A stretch of DNA of 18,364 bases from Bacillota bacterium (GCA_023433945.1 JAEYTP010000100.1:1-18364), one strand, 5' to 3'. Shown: positions 8,009-16,093, counted from the stretch's first letter. Program-made: numbers and translations. Notes: a model not told the origin generated them from the sequence alone.

Positions 8009-9280
8009 CTATTTTAAATTATTCATTATTTCCGCTCTTACTTCTGGAGCAATTGCATCACCAAATTCACTAGCCAGGCCCTCTAATATGCTTTGGGCAA
8101 GTATAGATAATCCAAGCTGTTTATAAAGTGTACAAATATCCAATACAATCCAGAAAACCATTTCTCTTTTTGGAGCCTTTTCAAGGGCTGCCATATAGTA
8201 TTCTATAGCTTCAGATTTCCTGCCTGCATCCTTATATTCCATTGCCCTAAGTACACAGCTGTTTAAATCAAGCTGCTTCAAATCTATATTGTTGGCTGTA
8301 CTAGCACTTTCAGCCTCTATAATTGCTGCTTCTAATTCAGTTGCTTCAAGCTCTACCTGTTGTTCAACATCCTCAATTGCTACTTCTAACTCAACTGCTT
8401 CAAGCTCTACCTGTTGCTCAGATTCTTCAACTGCTGCTTCTAATTCAGCTGCTTCAGGCTCTACCTGTTGTTCAGATTCTTCAATTGCTGCTTCTAACTC
8501 AGTACTTTCAAACTCTACTTGGTCTCCAGCCTTTTCTATTGCTGCGATTAACTCGGCCATCTCAAGCTCTGTCTGCTGTTCATCCTCTTCAACTTCAGCT
8601 TCTAAGTCAGATATATCAAGTTCTGATTGCTTCTCAGCCTTTTCTATTGCTGCGATTAACTGGGTCATATCAAGCTCTATATGCTGTTCAGATTCGTTAT
8701 GTGCTGTTTCGACATTATCCATAAGAGTAGCTTCATCTGCTGCTAAATCCAATGCAAGTGGGTTTAAAACATTATCTTTCATTTCAGTAGACATATCGAC
8801 AGAAGATACCTGTTGATTATCCATATCTATACCCATTTTATCAATTATTTCAGTAGTGTCAACTGGTTTTTTAAACTTGTATTTTAAATCGCCAATGGAT
8901 TTTGCTGTTTTTTTGAAAAAAGTAGTAAGTAAAGAAATAAACCTATCAATGTATTTACCTAAGTCGATATTTAAAAATTTTTTGGGAATAAGTAATGAAA
9001 GAATTAAGCTTAATACCAGAACAGCCACCAAGAAAATAATTAATATAATTACCAATGCAAGCACCAAAGCAAATTTCCTACCGAAATTCATGCTATGCGA
9101 TAGGAAATCTAATAACATCTTAAATGTGGGATTAAATAAGATCCCTAGTGTAATTGCACCAAACGATATGGCTATTACGATTCCTAGATTAAGCTCCTTT
9201 GCACTATATAGCAAGTAGAAAGCAACCAGTGTAGTTAATATTATAGTAGCAATAATTGAAATGTCGTATGCTGACAGCAT
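8009..9280 (-). CDS. Three-pass membrane protein with 18-residue repeats and TPR region
   Basis: I do not recognise this 423-aa protein as a named family. Residues 1-98 contain three hydrophobic membrane segments (about 5-27, 31-50, 69-98). A strongly basic stretch (about 100-140) follows, which by the positive-inside rule puts the rest in the cytoplasm. Residues 197-322 are seven tandem 18-residue repeats rich in Glu, Gln, Ala and Leu, such as SEQQVELEAAELEAAVEE-like units. Residues about 341-420 resemble two tetratricopeptide repeats (AGRKSEAIEYYMAALEKAP is a typical helix pair). ATG start with GGGGGT about six bases upstream. It lies 160 bp after lon and before the PRC-barrel gene. A membrane-anchored scaffold that displays a TPR on a long acidic helix is my inference; no enzyme motif is visible. 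Confidence 0.75.
   Translation of the reverse strand: MLSAYDISIIATIILTTLVAFYLLYSAKELNLGIVIAISFGAITLGILFNPTFKMLLDFLSHSMNFGRKFALVLALVIILIIFLVAVLVLSLILSLLIPKKFLNIDLGKYIDRFISLLTTFFKKTAKSIGDLKYKFKKPVDTTEIIDKMGIDMDNQQVSSVDMSTEMKDNVLNPLALDLAADEATLMDNVETAHNESEQHIELDMTQLIAAIEKAEKQSELDISDLEAEVEEDEQQTELEMAELIAAIEKAGDQVEFESTELEAAIEESEQQVEPEAAELEAAVEESEQQVELEAVELEVAIEDVEQQVELEATELEAAIIEAESASTANNIDLKQLDLNSCVLRAMEYKDAGRKSEAIEYYMAALEKAPKREMVFWIVLDICTLYKQLGLSILAQSILEGLASEFGDAIAPEVRAEIMNNLK
8315..8692 (-). repeat. Seven in-frame 54-bp tandem repeats
   Basis: The coding DNA contains seven contiguous 54-bp units (378 bp) without indels, encoding residues 197-322 of the membrane protein. The gene-distal units (low coordinates) are the most alike. 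In the proximal part a 27-bp exact match recurs two units apart (8527-8553 and 8635-8661), which points to an older 108-bp duplication. Both other strand frames stay open across the array because of the repetition and are not genes. Confidence 0.9.
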
Positions 9281-9344
9281 AAACTACCCCCAAAATTTAG
9301 TCATTTGTACTCAATATGTATTCGCTATAATGTTACAAAATTCC

Positions 9345-9356
9345 TGCATATATGCA
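9345..9356. promoter_or_regulatory. Perfect 12-bp palindrome upstream of the repeat/TPR gene
   Basis: TGCATATATGCA is a perfect palindrome located 65-76 bp before the start codon. On the minus strand it is flanked by AAAATT before and AATTTT two bases after, which extends the dyad imperfectly. It could be an operator or a chance AT-rich palindrome; no convincing promoter pair was found around it. Confidence 0.25.
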
Positions 9357-9370
9357 AATTTTGTTTTTAC

Positions 9371-9419
9371 AATGCATAAGAAGAAAATTATTATTGCTTT
9401 AATCTTCTTCTTACGCATT
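9371..9419 (-). other. Long hairpin between lon and the repeat/TPR gene
   Basis: The arms 9371-9387 and 9403-9419 pair over 17 bp around a 15-nt loop in minus-strand RNA. Two of the pairs are G-U wobbles that would be C-A mismatches in plus-strand RNA, so the structure belongs to the lon transcript. No U tract follows on the minus strand; the bases after it are A-rich. It may be a non-canonical terminator, a processing or stability element, or an attenuator for the downstream gene. Confidence 0.55.
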
Positions 9420-9440
9420 ATTCAATCACTTTTTTAGCTT

Positions 9441-11768
9441 TTATAATATTGCATGCTTTAGTACTTCTTTCATATTAGTAACAGCAATAAACTTCATCGC
9501 TTCTCTAACATTGTCAGGAATTTCGTCAATATCCTTTTTATTGTCAAAAGGTATAATCACTGTCTTAATGCCTGCTCTATGAGCTGCTATAGCCTTCTCC
9601 TTCAAGCCACCAATAGCTAGCACCCTACCTCTGAGTGTTATTTCTCCTGTCATGGCTACCTTCTTATTTACTGGCGAGCCTGACAGTGCCGAAATCAAGG
9701 CAGTGGCAAGAGTAATTCCGGCCGACGGTCCATCTTTTGGTATTGCCCCCTCTGGAACATGAATATGAATGTCATTCTTCTGATAGAAATCAGCATCAAT
9801 TTTTAGCGGTTTACAGTTAGCCCTGATAAAACTCATAGCAGCCTTTGCAGATTCCTTCATAACATCTCCCAGCTGGCCGGTCAGTTCCAGTTTACCGTTA
9901 CCAGGCATTAGATTTACTTCTATTGAAAGAGTATCTCCCCCAACTGGTGTCCAGGCAAGACCAGTTGCTACACCAACTTCATCTTTTTCAAGGGCTTGGT
10001 CATATCTATATTTCTTTGTTCCAAGGAATTTATCTAAATTTTGAGAAGATATTGTCACTGACCTTTTATCTTCCGATACAATTGCTTTGGCCACTTTTCT
10101 ACAAATGGCCCCTATTTCACGCTCAAGAGTTCTAACTCCCGCTTCTCTAGTATAGTAATTAATAATATCCCTAACAGCCTGCTCATTAATCTTTAGATTC
10201 TTCTGTGTAAGGCCATGCTCTTCTATCTGCTTTGGTAGCAAGTGTCTAATAGCAATATTAAGCTTATCCTCCTCTGTATAGCTAGAAAGGTTTATAACCT
10301 CCATTCTATCAAGCAGTGGTCTTGGAATAGTATCTAGACTGTTTGCTGTAGTCAGGAATAGTACATTGGACAAATTAAATGGTACTTCTAAGTAATGATC
10401 TCTAAAAGAAAAGTTCTGCTCTGAATCCAGTACTTCAAGCATTGCAGATGCTGGGTCTCCTCTAAAATCATTACTCATCTTGTCTATTTCATCCAACAAA
10501 ATCAAAGGGTTATTTGAACCCGCCTGCTTAAGTGAACTTATAATTCTTCCTGGCATAGATCCAACATAGGTACGCCTATGACCTCGTATTTCTGATTCAT
10601 CCTTTACTCCACCAAGACTCAATCTAACATACTTTCTATTTAGTGCCTTTGCAATGGATTTTGCTATAGATGTTTTACCAACCCCTGGAGGTCCAACCAA
10701 ACAAAGTATGGGACCTTTCATATTGTTTTTAAGTTTCTGGACAGCGAGGAACTCTATAATTCTTTCCTTTACCTTTTTTAGTCCATAATGATCTTTCTCA
10801 AGAATCTCTTCGGCTAAATTCAAATCGATTATCTCTTCTGTACATTTGTTCCAAGGTAAATCCAATATCCAATCAAGGTAGGTCCTTATTACACCGCCCT
10901 CCGCAGAGCCCTGCGGCATCTTTAGCAATCTATCAAGTTCCTTAAGTATTTTCTTTTCAACTTCTTCTGGAAGTTGTGCCTCTTCAATCCTTCTTTTATA
11001 GTCCTCTACTTCACCAGTAATGCCTTCTCGATCACCCAACTCAGACTGAATTGCCTTAATCTGTTCCCTAAGATAATACTCCTTTTGAAGCTTATCTATT
11101 TGCTTTCTAACCTTCTGATTTATTTCTTTTTCTACCTCAAGAATCTCTGACTCCTGAATGATTATTTGCAGCAGCTTTTCCATCCTTCTCATTGGATGAA
11201 ACTCTTCTAAAATCTCCTGCTTATATTCCACTTTAAGAGGTATATTATTGGCAATAACATCACATACCTGCCCTATATCATCTATCTCAACTATAGACAT
11301 AGCTATATCGGAAGGCACCTTGCCGCTAAGTTTGGTATATTCCTCAAATTCCGTTCCTAGTCTTCTCCTGAGAGCCTCTACCTCTTTTTTATCCAATTGC
11401 TCATTTTTAGTAGTAATTTCTTCAACCTCAGCCTTAAAACAGGGTTCTTCCTGAACAATACTCATTATCCTAGCACGTGAAATTCCTTCCACGAGTACTC
11501 GTATTGTATCGCCCTGAAGCCTCAATAACTGTTTTACCTTTGATATAGTTCCTATTGAATAGAGTTCCTCCTGATTGGGCGTATCCATCTTAGCATCCTT
11601 TTGAGCAACAAGGAAGATCATTTGGTCATTAATCATTGCCTCTTCTAACGCCTTAATGGACTTTTCTCTTCCTACATCAAAATACATGGTCATAAACGGA
11701 AAAACAGTAAGCCCTCTAAGTGCAAGTAATGGTATTGTCTTTATGCTTTTATTCTTTTTTGTTGCCAC
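9441..11768 (-). CDS. lon: ATP-dependent protease La (LonA)
   Basis: Lon degrades misfolded and selected regulatory proteins in the cytoplasm as a hexameric AAA+ serine protease. The 775-aa protein has the N-terminal LON substrate domain (about 9-205), a coiled middle region (about 205-305), an AAA+ module with Walker A GPPGVGKT (359-366) and Walker B LLDEID (424-429), and a C-terminal protease domain with catalytic Ser682 in GPSAG and Lys725 in GGLKEK. The soluble LonA layout lacks the membrane segments of LonB. The start is GTG with GGAAGGAA about ten bases before it; an ATG in between is out of frame. It begins 30 bp after pyk with no terminator between, so at least partial read-through from pyk is likely. 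I saw no CIRCE or CtsR-like operator before it. Confidence 0.96.
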   Translation of the reverse strand: MATKKNKSIKTIPLLALRGLTVFPFMTMYFDVGREKSIKALEEAMINDQMIFLVAQKDAKMDTPNQEELYSIGTISKVKQLLRLQGDTIRVLVEGISRARIMSIVQEEPCFKAEVEEITTKNEQLDKKEVEALRRRLGTEFEEYTKLSGKVPSDIAMSIVEIDDIGQVCDVIANNIPLKVEYKQEILEEFHPMRRMEKLLQIIIQESEILEVEKEINQKVRKQIDKLQKEYYLREQIKAIQSELGDREGITGEVEDYKRRIEEAQLPEEVEKKILKELDRLLKMPQGSAEGGVIRTYLDWILDLPWNKCTEEIIDLNLAEEILEKDHYGLKKVKERIIEFLAVQKLKNNMKGPILCLVGPPGVGKTSIAKSIAKALNRKYVRLSLGGVKDESEIRGHRRTYVGSMPGRIISSLKQAGSNNPLILLDEIDKMSNDFRGDPASAMLEVLDSEQNFSFRDHYLEVPFNLSNVLFLTTANSLDTIPRPLLDRMEVINLSSYTEEDKLNIAIRHLLPKQIEEHGLTQKNLKINEQAVRDIINYYTREAGVRTLEREIGAICRKVAKAIVSEDKRSVTISSQNLDKFLGTKKYRYDQALEKDEVGVATGLAWTPVGGDTLSIEVNLMPGNGKLELTGQLGDVMKESAKAAMSFIRANCKPLKIDADFYQKNDIHIHVPEGAIPKDGPSAGITLATALISALSGSPVNKKVAMTGEITLRGRVLAIGGLKEKAIAAHRAGIKTVIIPFDNKKDIDEIPDNVREAMKFIAVTNMKEVLKHAIL

Positions 11769-11798
11769 CCAACAATCATTCCTTCCCTTAGCAATTTA

Positions 11799-13547
11799 TT
11801 AGCTTTTTGCGCCGTAGTAAACTAATCCTCTTTCTGAATCAATTGTAACAACTGAACCTGTCTTTAATATTCTTGTTGCGTTATCGGCGCCCACAATTAC
11901 TGGTATATCCAATGCTAAGCCAACTGTTGCAGCATGACTAGAGAGTCCACCCTCTTCTACCACTATAGCTTTTGCACGCTTTATAATAGGCAACATTTCA
12001 TTAGAAGTAAAGTATGTCACAAGAATGTTTCCATCAACGAACTTTTCCTTTGCTTCTTGCGGCGTAAGTGCTACGCAAAGTTCTCCAGTAATAGTATTTC
12101 CGCCAATACCCATACCTTGCACAAGAACCTTTCCAACAATGTGCACCTTTAGAATATTTGTAGTACCACTAATCCCAACAGGAGATCCTGCAGTGATTAC
12201 AGTTAGGTCACCATTTCTAACAAGACCTGATTCAAGTGCCTTTTCTATGCCCATGTCAAACATTTCATCTGTAGTATTAGCCATTCCAACAAGATAAGGC
12301 AATACCCCCCATGAGAGATTTAACTGTCTCTGAACCTTAGGATTAGTAGTATTTGCTATGATAGGACACGCTGGCCTAAATCTAGAAATCATTCTCGCTG
12401 TATGGCCTGATTGTGTAACCGTAATTATTGCTGAAGCCTTGAGATCTAACGCTGTCGTACAAGTAGCATGACTTATAGCATTAGTAACACTAGGGCTCAT
12501 ATCGGATTGATGAGTTAAAAATCGCTTCCAATAATCCATTGAATTCTCTGCCTGCTCAGCAATTTTAGACATAACAGCTAATGTTTCAAGCGGATATTTA
12601 CCTGCAGCGGTTTCGCCAGACAGCATTATGCAACTTGTACCATCATAGATAGCATTAGCTACGTCACTGGCTTCGGCTCTAGTAGGTCTAGGATTTCTAA
12701 TCATAGAATCCAACATCTGAGTAGCTGTAATAACAGGTTTTCCATTTCTATAGCATTTCTCTATTATATTCTTCTGTACTATAGGAACCTCTTCAACTGG
12801 AATTTCAACTCCTAAGTCACCTCTTGCAACCATAATTCCGTCAGAAACCTTTAGTATTTCATCAAAGTTCTTTATGCCTTCTCTATTTTCAATCTTTGAA
12901 ATAACCAAGATATCGCTTCCATTGTTCTTTTCAAGAATTTTTCTTATTTCTGAAACGTCTGATGCCTTTCTAACAAAAGAAGCAGCTATAATATCAAAGT
13001 CATTCTGTATGCCAAACTTTATATCTGCAATATCCTGCTCAGTCATTGAAGGTAGGTTTATCTCAGCACCTGGTACGTTTATACCCTTGTGATCACCTAT
13101 GGTTCCCCCGTTTAGAACTTTACAATAGATATCCTTGTCCTTTATTTTAGCAACCTCTAGCTCTACCAAACCATCATTTACTAGAATCTTGCTACCAACA
13201 TCAACATCCTTATATAGTTCTTTATAGGTAATAGTACATTTGGATTCATCACCAATAATATCCTCATTAACAAGAATAAAGTCCTTCCCCTCAATTAATG
13301 TAACAATGCCATCTTTAAAATTACCTGTTCTAATCTCAGGACCTTTGGTATCTAAAAGTAGTGCTACTGATCTTCCTAACTCATCTCTAATTTTCTTAAA
13401 TTGATCCAACCTTTTTTTATGTTCTTCATGACTTCCATGTGAAAAGTTCATTCTCGCAATATCCATCCCACCAAGAATAAGCTTTCTTAGTACACAAGGA
13501 TTATCCGATGCAGGACCAAGCGTGCAAATAATCTTAGTTCTTCTCAT
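11799..13547 (-). CDS. pyk: Pyruvate kinase with C-terminal PEP-utiliser domain
   Basis: Pyruvate kinase converts phosphoenolpyruvate and ADP to pyruvate and ATP, the last step of glycolysis. The N-terminus (MRRTKIICTLGPAS) and the active-site block are canonical: SKIE with catalytic Lys218 and metal ligand Glu220, then RGDLG with Asp244. The TPR-like substrate loop NPRPTRAEASDVANA follows. The protein is 582 aa, about 110 longer than the core enzyme, because residues from about 475 form the extra C-terminal domain related to the PEP-utilising mobile domain, including GGLSSHAA with His538. Such extended forms are common in Bacillus and clostridia. ATG start; the AAAGGA is rather distant (about 14 bases). 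A perfect TATAAT (13585-13580) lies 33 bp upstream but has no good -35. No pfkA is adjacent; citrate synthase is upstream. Confidence 0.95.
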   Translation of the reverse strand: MRRTKIICTLGPASDNPCVLRKLILGGMDIARMNFSHGSHEEHKKRLDQFKKIRDELGRSVALLLDTKGPEIRTGNFKDGIVTLIEGKDFILVNEDIIGDESKCTITYKELYKDVDVGSKILVNDGLVELEVAKIKDKDIYCKVLNGGTIGDHKGINVPGAEINLPSMTEQDIADIKFGIQNDFDIIAASFVRKASDVSEIRKILEKNNGSDILVISKIENREGIKNFDEILKVSDGIMVARGDLGVEIPVEEVPIVQKNIIEKCYRNGKPVITATQMLDSMIRNPRPTRAEASDVANAIYDGTSCIMLSGETAAGKYPLETLAVMSKIAEQAENSMDYWKRFLTHQSDMSPSVTNAISHATCTTALDLKASAIITVTQSGHTARMISRFRPACPIIANTTNPKVQRQLNLSWGVLPYLVGMANTTDEMFDMGIEKALESGLVRNGDLTVITAGSPVGISGTTNILKVHIVGKVLVQGMGIGGNTITGELCVALTPQEAKEKFVDGNILVTYFTSNEMLPIIKRAKAIVVEEGGLSSHAATVGLALDIPVIVGADNATRILKTGSVVTIDSERGLVYYGAKS

Positions 13548-13760
13548 AATATAATATCCATTCCTTTCAAGTCTTCGGCATTATAGTGCAGTGTGAATAA
13601 ACTATATTTTTTCCATATAAATTTATATTAATTATATATTTATGAAATAAAAATGTTTTACTGCTTTTTCACGTTCAAGAATATGATAATTTATTTAATC
13701 TATTTTGTCATTATAAATATTTACTGAATGTTAGAAAATGCTATTACCTACTAAATAGAA

Positions 13761-13788
13761 ATAGCCCGAGACATATGTCCCGAGCTAT
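13761..13788 (-). terminator. Terminator after citrate synthase
   Basis: In minus-strand RNA the arms form a 12-bp stem with an AUAU loop, including two G-U wobbles that become C-A mismatches on the plus strand. A U-rich tail follows (UUUCUAUUU). It begins 15 bases past the citrate synthase stop and separates that gene from pyk. Confidence 0.75.
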
Positions 13789-13802
13789 AACAGATTTATT
13801 TA

Positions 13803-15155
13803 TTATCTCTCATTTAATGGTATAAACTTTTTATTGCTTGAGATGCTCTTGTATGCAGGTCTGATAATCTTTTGATTACATATTACCTCTTCAATTCTGT
13901 GAGCGCACCATCCCACTATTCTTGATACTGCAAAGAGCGGAGTAAACAACTCTGTTGGAATGCCTAATGCATCATATACAAAACCGGAATACAAGTCAAC
14001 ATTTGCGCAGATATTTTTAGTAGAACCCTTCTTTTTGCAGAAAACTTCCGGACCAATTCTTTCAACAGCATCATAAAGCTTGAATTCGCTCTCTCTGCCC
14101 TTTTCGATAGCTAGCTTATGTGCCTTTTCTTTAAGAAGAGTAGTTCTAGGATCCGAAAGGGTGTATACAGCATGACCTAATCCATAAATTAATCCAGCCT
14201 TATCGAATACTTCTTTGTTCATCATTCTTTCCAGATAAGACTTAATTTCATCATCATCTGACCAGTCTGATACATTGGCCTTTATATCTTCTAGCATTGC
14301 CATTGCCTTAATATTGGCGCCGCCATGCTTCGGACCTTTTAATGAACCAACAGCAGCTGCAATGGCAGAATAGGTATCGGTTTCAGTGGAAGAAACAACT
14401 CTTGCAGCAAAGGTCGAATTGTTACCACCCCCATGTTCGGCATGAAGCACAAGTGCCAAGTCCAAGATATCTGCTTCAGTTTGAGTATATTTATTATCCG
14501 GCCTTATCATGTGCAATATATTCTCAGCTGTAGATAAATCAGGCCTTGGATTATGTATATATAAGCTCTTTCCACCGTAATAATGAGACTTTGCCTGGTA
14601 GCCATATGCCGCCATGGTTGGAAACCTTGCAATAAGCTCAATACTCTGTCTTAGAAGATTCTTCAAGCTAATATCATCAGGATTGTTATCATATGAGTAG
14701 CTAGCAAGCACACTTCTGGCTAATTTATTCATAATGTCTGAACTTGGAGCTTTAAGAATCATATCCTCAGTAAATCCAGCTGGTAATTCTCTCAAACCAC
14801 CAATAAGGCTTGTAAATTCTTCTAACTGTGCACTGTTTGGCAGAACTCCAAAAAGTAACAAGTAGCATACTTCCTCAAATCCTGCTCTCTGCTCTTGCTG
14901 TGTGCCCTTGACCAAATCAACTACATCTATCCCTCTATAAATCAGCTTGCCTTCATCCTCTTTCCTTTCTCCCTCGTACATAACATATCCATGTACTTCA
15001 CCAATTTCAGTCAAGCCAACCAAAACACCTGATCCGTCGCTATTTCTAAGTCCTTTTTTAACGTTATATCTTGTAAAGTATTCTGGGTCGATTTTGTTCA
15101 AATCAGCAACAACATCTACCATTTTGTCAACGTAATCATTTAATTTCTTTTCCAT
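13803..15155 (-). CDS. gltA: Citrate synthase (Si-type family)
   Basis: The enzyme condenses oxaloacetate with acetyl-CoA to give citrate, probably for glutamate synthesis in an anaerobe. The 450-aa protein carries the family catalytic triad: His277 in GPKHGGAN, His328 in GLGHAVYTLSDPR and Asp387 in NVDLYSG, with Arg420 in GWCAHRIEE. The upstream HAEHGGGNNSTF segment (238-249) is typical of the clostridial citrate/2-methylcitrate synthase branch. It is unrelated to the Re-citrate synthase found in some clostridia. Start ATG with GGGGG about seven bases before. It has its own terminator and is separated from ahpC by another, so it is probably transcribed alone. A possible promoter (TTGAAT-16-TATACG) lies upstream but is weak. 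2-Methylcitrate synthase activity cannot be excluded from sequence; the symbol follows general usage. Confidence 0.9.
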   Translation of the reverse strand: MEKKLNDYVDKMVDVVADLNKIDPEYFTRYNVKKGLRNSDGSGVLVGLTEIGEVHGYVMYEGERKEDEGKLIYRGIDVVDLVKGTQQEQRAGFEEVCYLLLFGVLPNSAQLEEFTSLIGGLRELPAGFTEDMILKAPSSDIMNKLARSVLASYSYDNNPDDISLKNLLRQSIELIARFPTMAAYGYQAKSHYYGGKSLYIHNPRPDLSTAENILHMIRPDNKYTQTEADILDLALVLHAEHGGGNNSTFAARVVSSTETDTYSAIAAAVGSLKGPKHGGANIKAMAMLEDIKANVSDWSDDDEIKSYLERMMNKEVFDKAGLIYGLGHAVYTLSDPRTTLLKEKAHKLAIEKGRESEFKLYDAVERIGPEVFCKKKGSTKNICANVDLYSGFVYDALGIPTELFTPLFAVSRIVGWCAHRIEEVICNQKIIRPAYKSISSNKKFIPLNER

Positions 15156-15310
15156 ACCTAACCCCCTAACAAGAAAATTTACTTCACAAATCCGTTCAGT
15201 GCTTATTTTACTATTTTATCTTGCTCCGTATATTTTCTTGGTGTAAACATTCAATCTCAGCATTACCAACACTTCTGTAACACTCTAAAACTTATAAATT
15301 TCTATATTTT

Positions 15311-15353
15311 AAAAAAATGCTGCAAAACAGCAATAAAACACTGTTTTACAGCA
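15311..15353 (-). terminator. Rho-independent terminator of ahpC
   Basis: A 13-bp stem (15318-15330 with 15341-15353) encloses a 10-nt loop. One position is a G-U wobble on the minus strand. Seven consecutive T residues follow in the minus direction (15317-15311). It starts 17 bp after the ahpC stop and is the clearest terminator in the window. Confidence 0.92.
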
Positions 15354-15370
15354 AATTTTCGGTAAACAAT

Positions 15371-15934
15371 TTATAGTTTACCTATCAAATCAAGGCTTGG
15401 TGTAAGTGTTTCTGCTCCTGGTTTCCATTTAGCAGGGCACACCTGATCACCGTGCTTAGCAACAAACTGTGCAGCTTGAACTTTTCTTAACAATTCTTGC
15501 GCATCTCGTCCAATGCTATTGTCATTGACTTCCATTGCTTTGATAACTCCATCGGGGTTAACAATAAATGTACCACGAAGAGCTAGCCCTTCTTCTTCTA
15601 TTAATACATCAAACATTCTGGAAAGTTTTGCAGTTGGGTCTGCAAGCATAGGATACTTAATTTTTGCAATAGTATCAGAAGTATCTGCCCACGCCTTATG
15701 AACAAAATGTGTATCAGTAGAAACGGAATATACTTCGCAATCTATTTTTTTAAATTCTTCATAATTATCTGCAAGATCGCCGAGTTCTGTAGGGCAGATA
15801 AATGTAAAATCAGCAGGATAAAATACAAAAACTGACCAATGGCCTTTTATACTGTCTAACGTAACCTCTTTAAATTCCCCATTGTGATATGATTGTACTT
15901 TAAAGTCTTGAAGTGAACTTCCAACTAATGGCAT
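15371..15934 (-). CDS. ahpC: AhpC-type 2-Cys peroxiredoxin
   Basis: This thiol peroxidase reduces hydrogen peroxide, organic hydroperoxides and peroxynitrite in the cytoplasm. The 187-aa length matches classical AhpC. The peroxidatic Cys47 lies in FYPADFTFICPTE with Thr44, the active-site Arg120 is in GLALRGTF, and the resolving Cys166 is in HGDQVCPAKWKPG. ATG start with a strong GGAGG seven bases before. No ahpF reductase is adjacent: the gene stands alone between two terminator hairpins, so its electron donor (thioredoxin system or another flavoprotein) must be encoded elsewhere. A PerR-like sequence lies in its leader. Confidence 0.95.
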   Translation of the reverse strand: MPLVGSSLQDFKVQSYHNGEFKEVTLDSIKGHWSVFVFYPADFTFICPTELGDLADNYEEFKKIDCEVYSVSTDTHFVHKAWADTSDTIAKIKYPMLADPTAKLSRMFDVLIEEEGLALRGTFIVNPDGVIKAMEVNDNSIGRDAQELLRKVQAAQFVAKHGDQVCPAKWKPGAETLTPSLDLIGKL

Positions 15935-15955
15935 ATTAATTCCTCCTTTGTTTTT

Positions 15956-15988
15956 TCATAATTATTATTTTCAGAAGAATTAATTATA
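15956..15988 (-). promoter_or_regulatory. Possible ahpC promoter -10 and PerR-like box
   Basis: A perfect TATAAT on the minus strand (15988-15983) has no good -35. Just downstream, 15956-15970 matches 11 of 14 defined positions of the PerR box TTATAATnATTATAA. It lies 22-36 bp before the ahpC start, where a bound repressor could block elongation or initiation. In such AT-rich DNA chance matches are common, so this is tentative. Confidence 0.3.
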
Positions 15989-16093
15989 TTCAAAATATTT
16001 TAATTTGCTTTTTGTTAAAATGAATAATACTTTTAGGAAGGACTTTTTGGGGTTCACTTATAGCTACATATGAAGCTTTTTCTTCACACAAAT

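Noticed and set aside
8289..8816. Plus-strand open frames opposite the 54-bp repeats (Ser/Cys-rich and Leu-rich)
   Set aside because: They exist because the repeats contain no stops in any frame. They have no ribosome site or family resemblance and mirror the real minus-strand gene.
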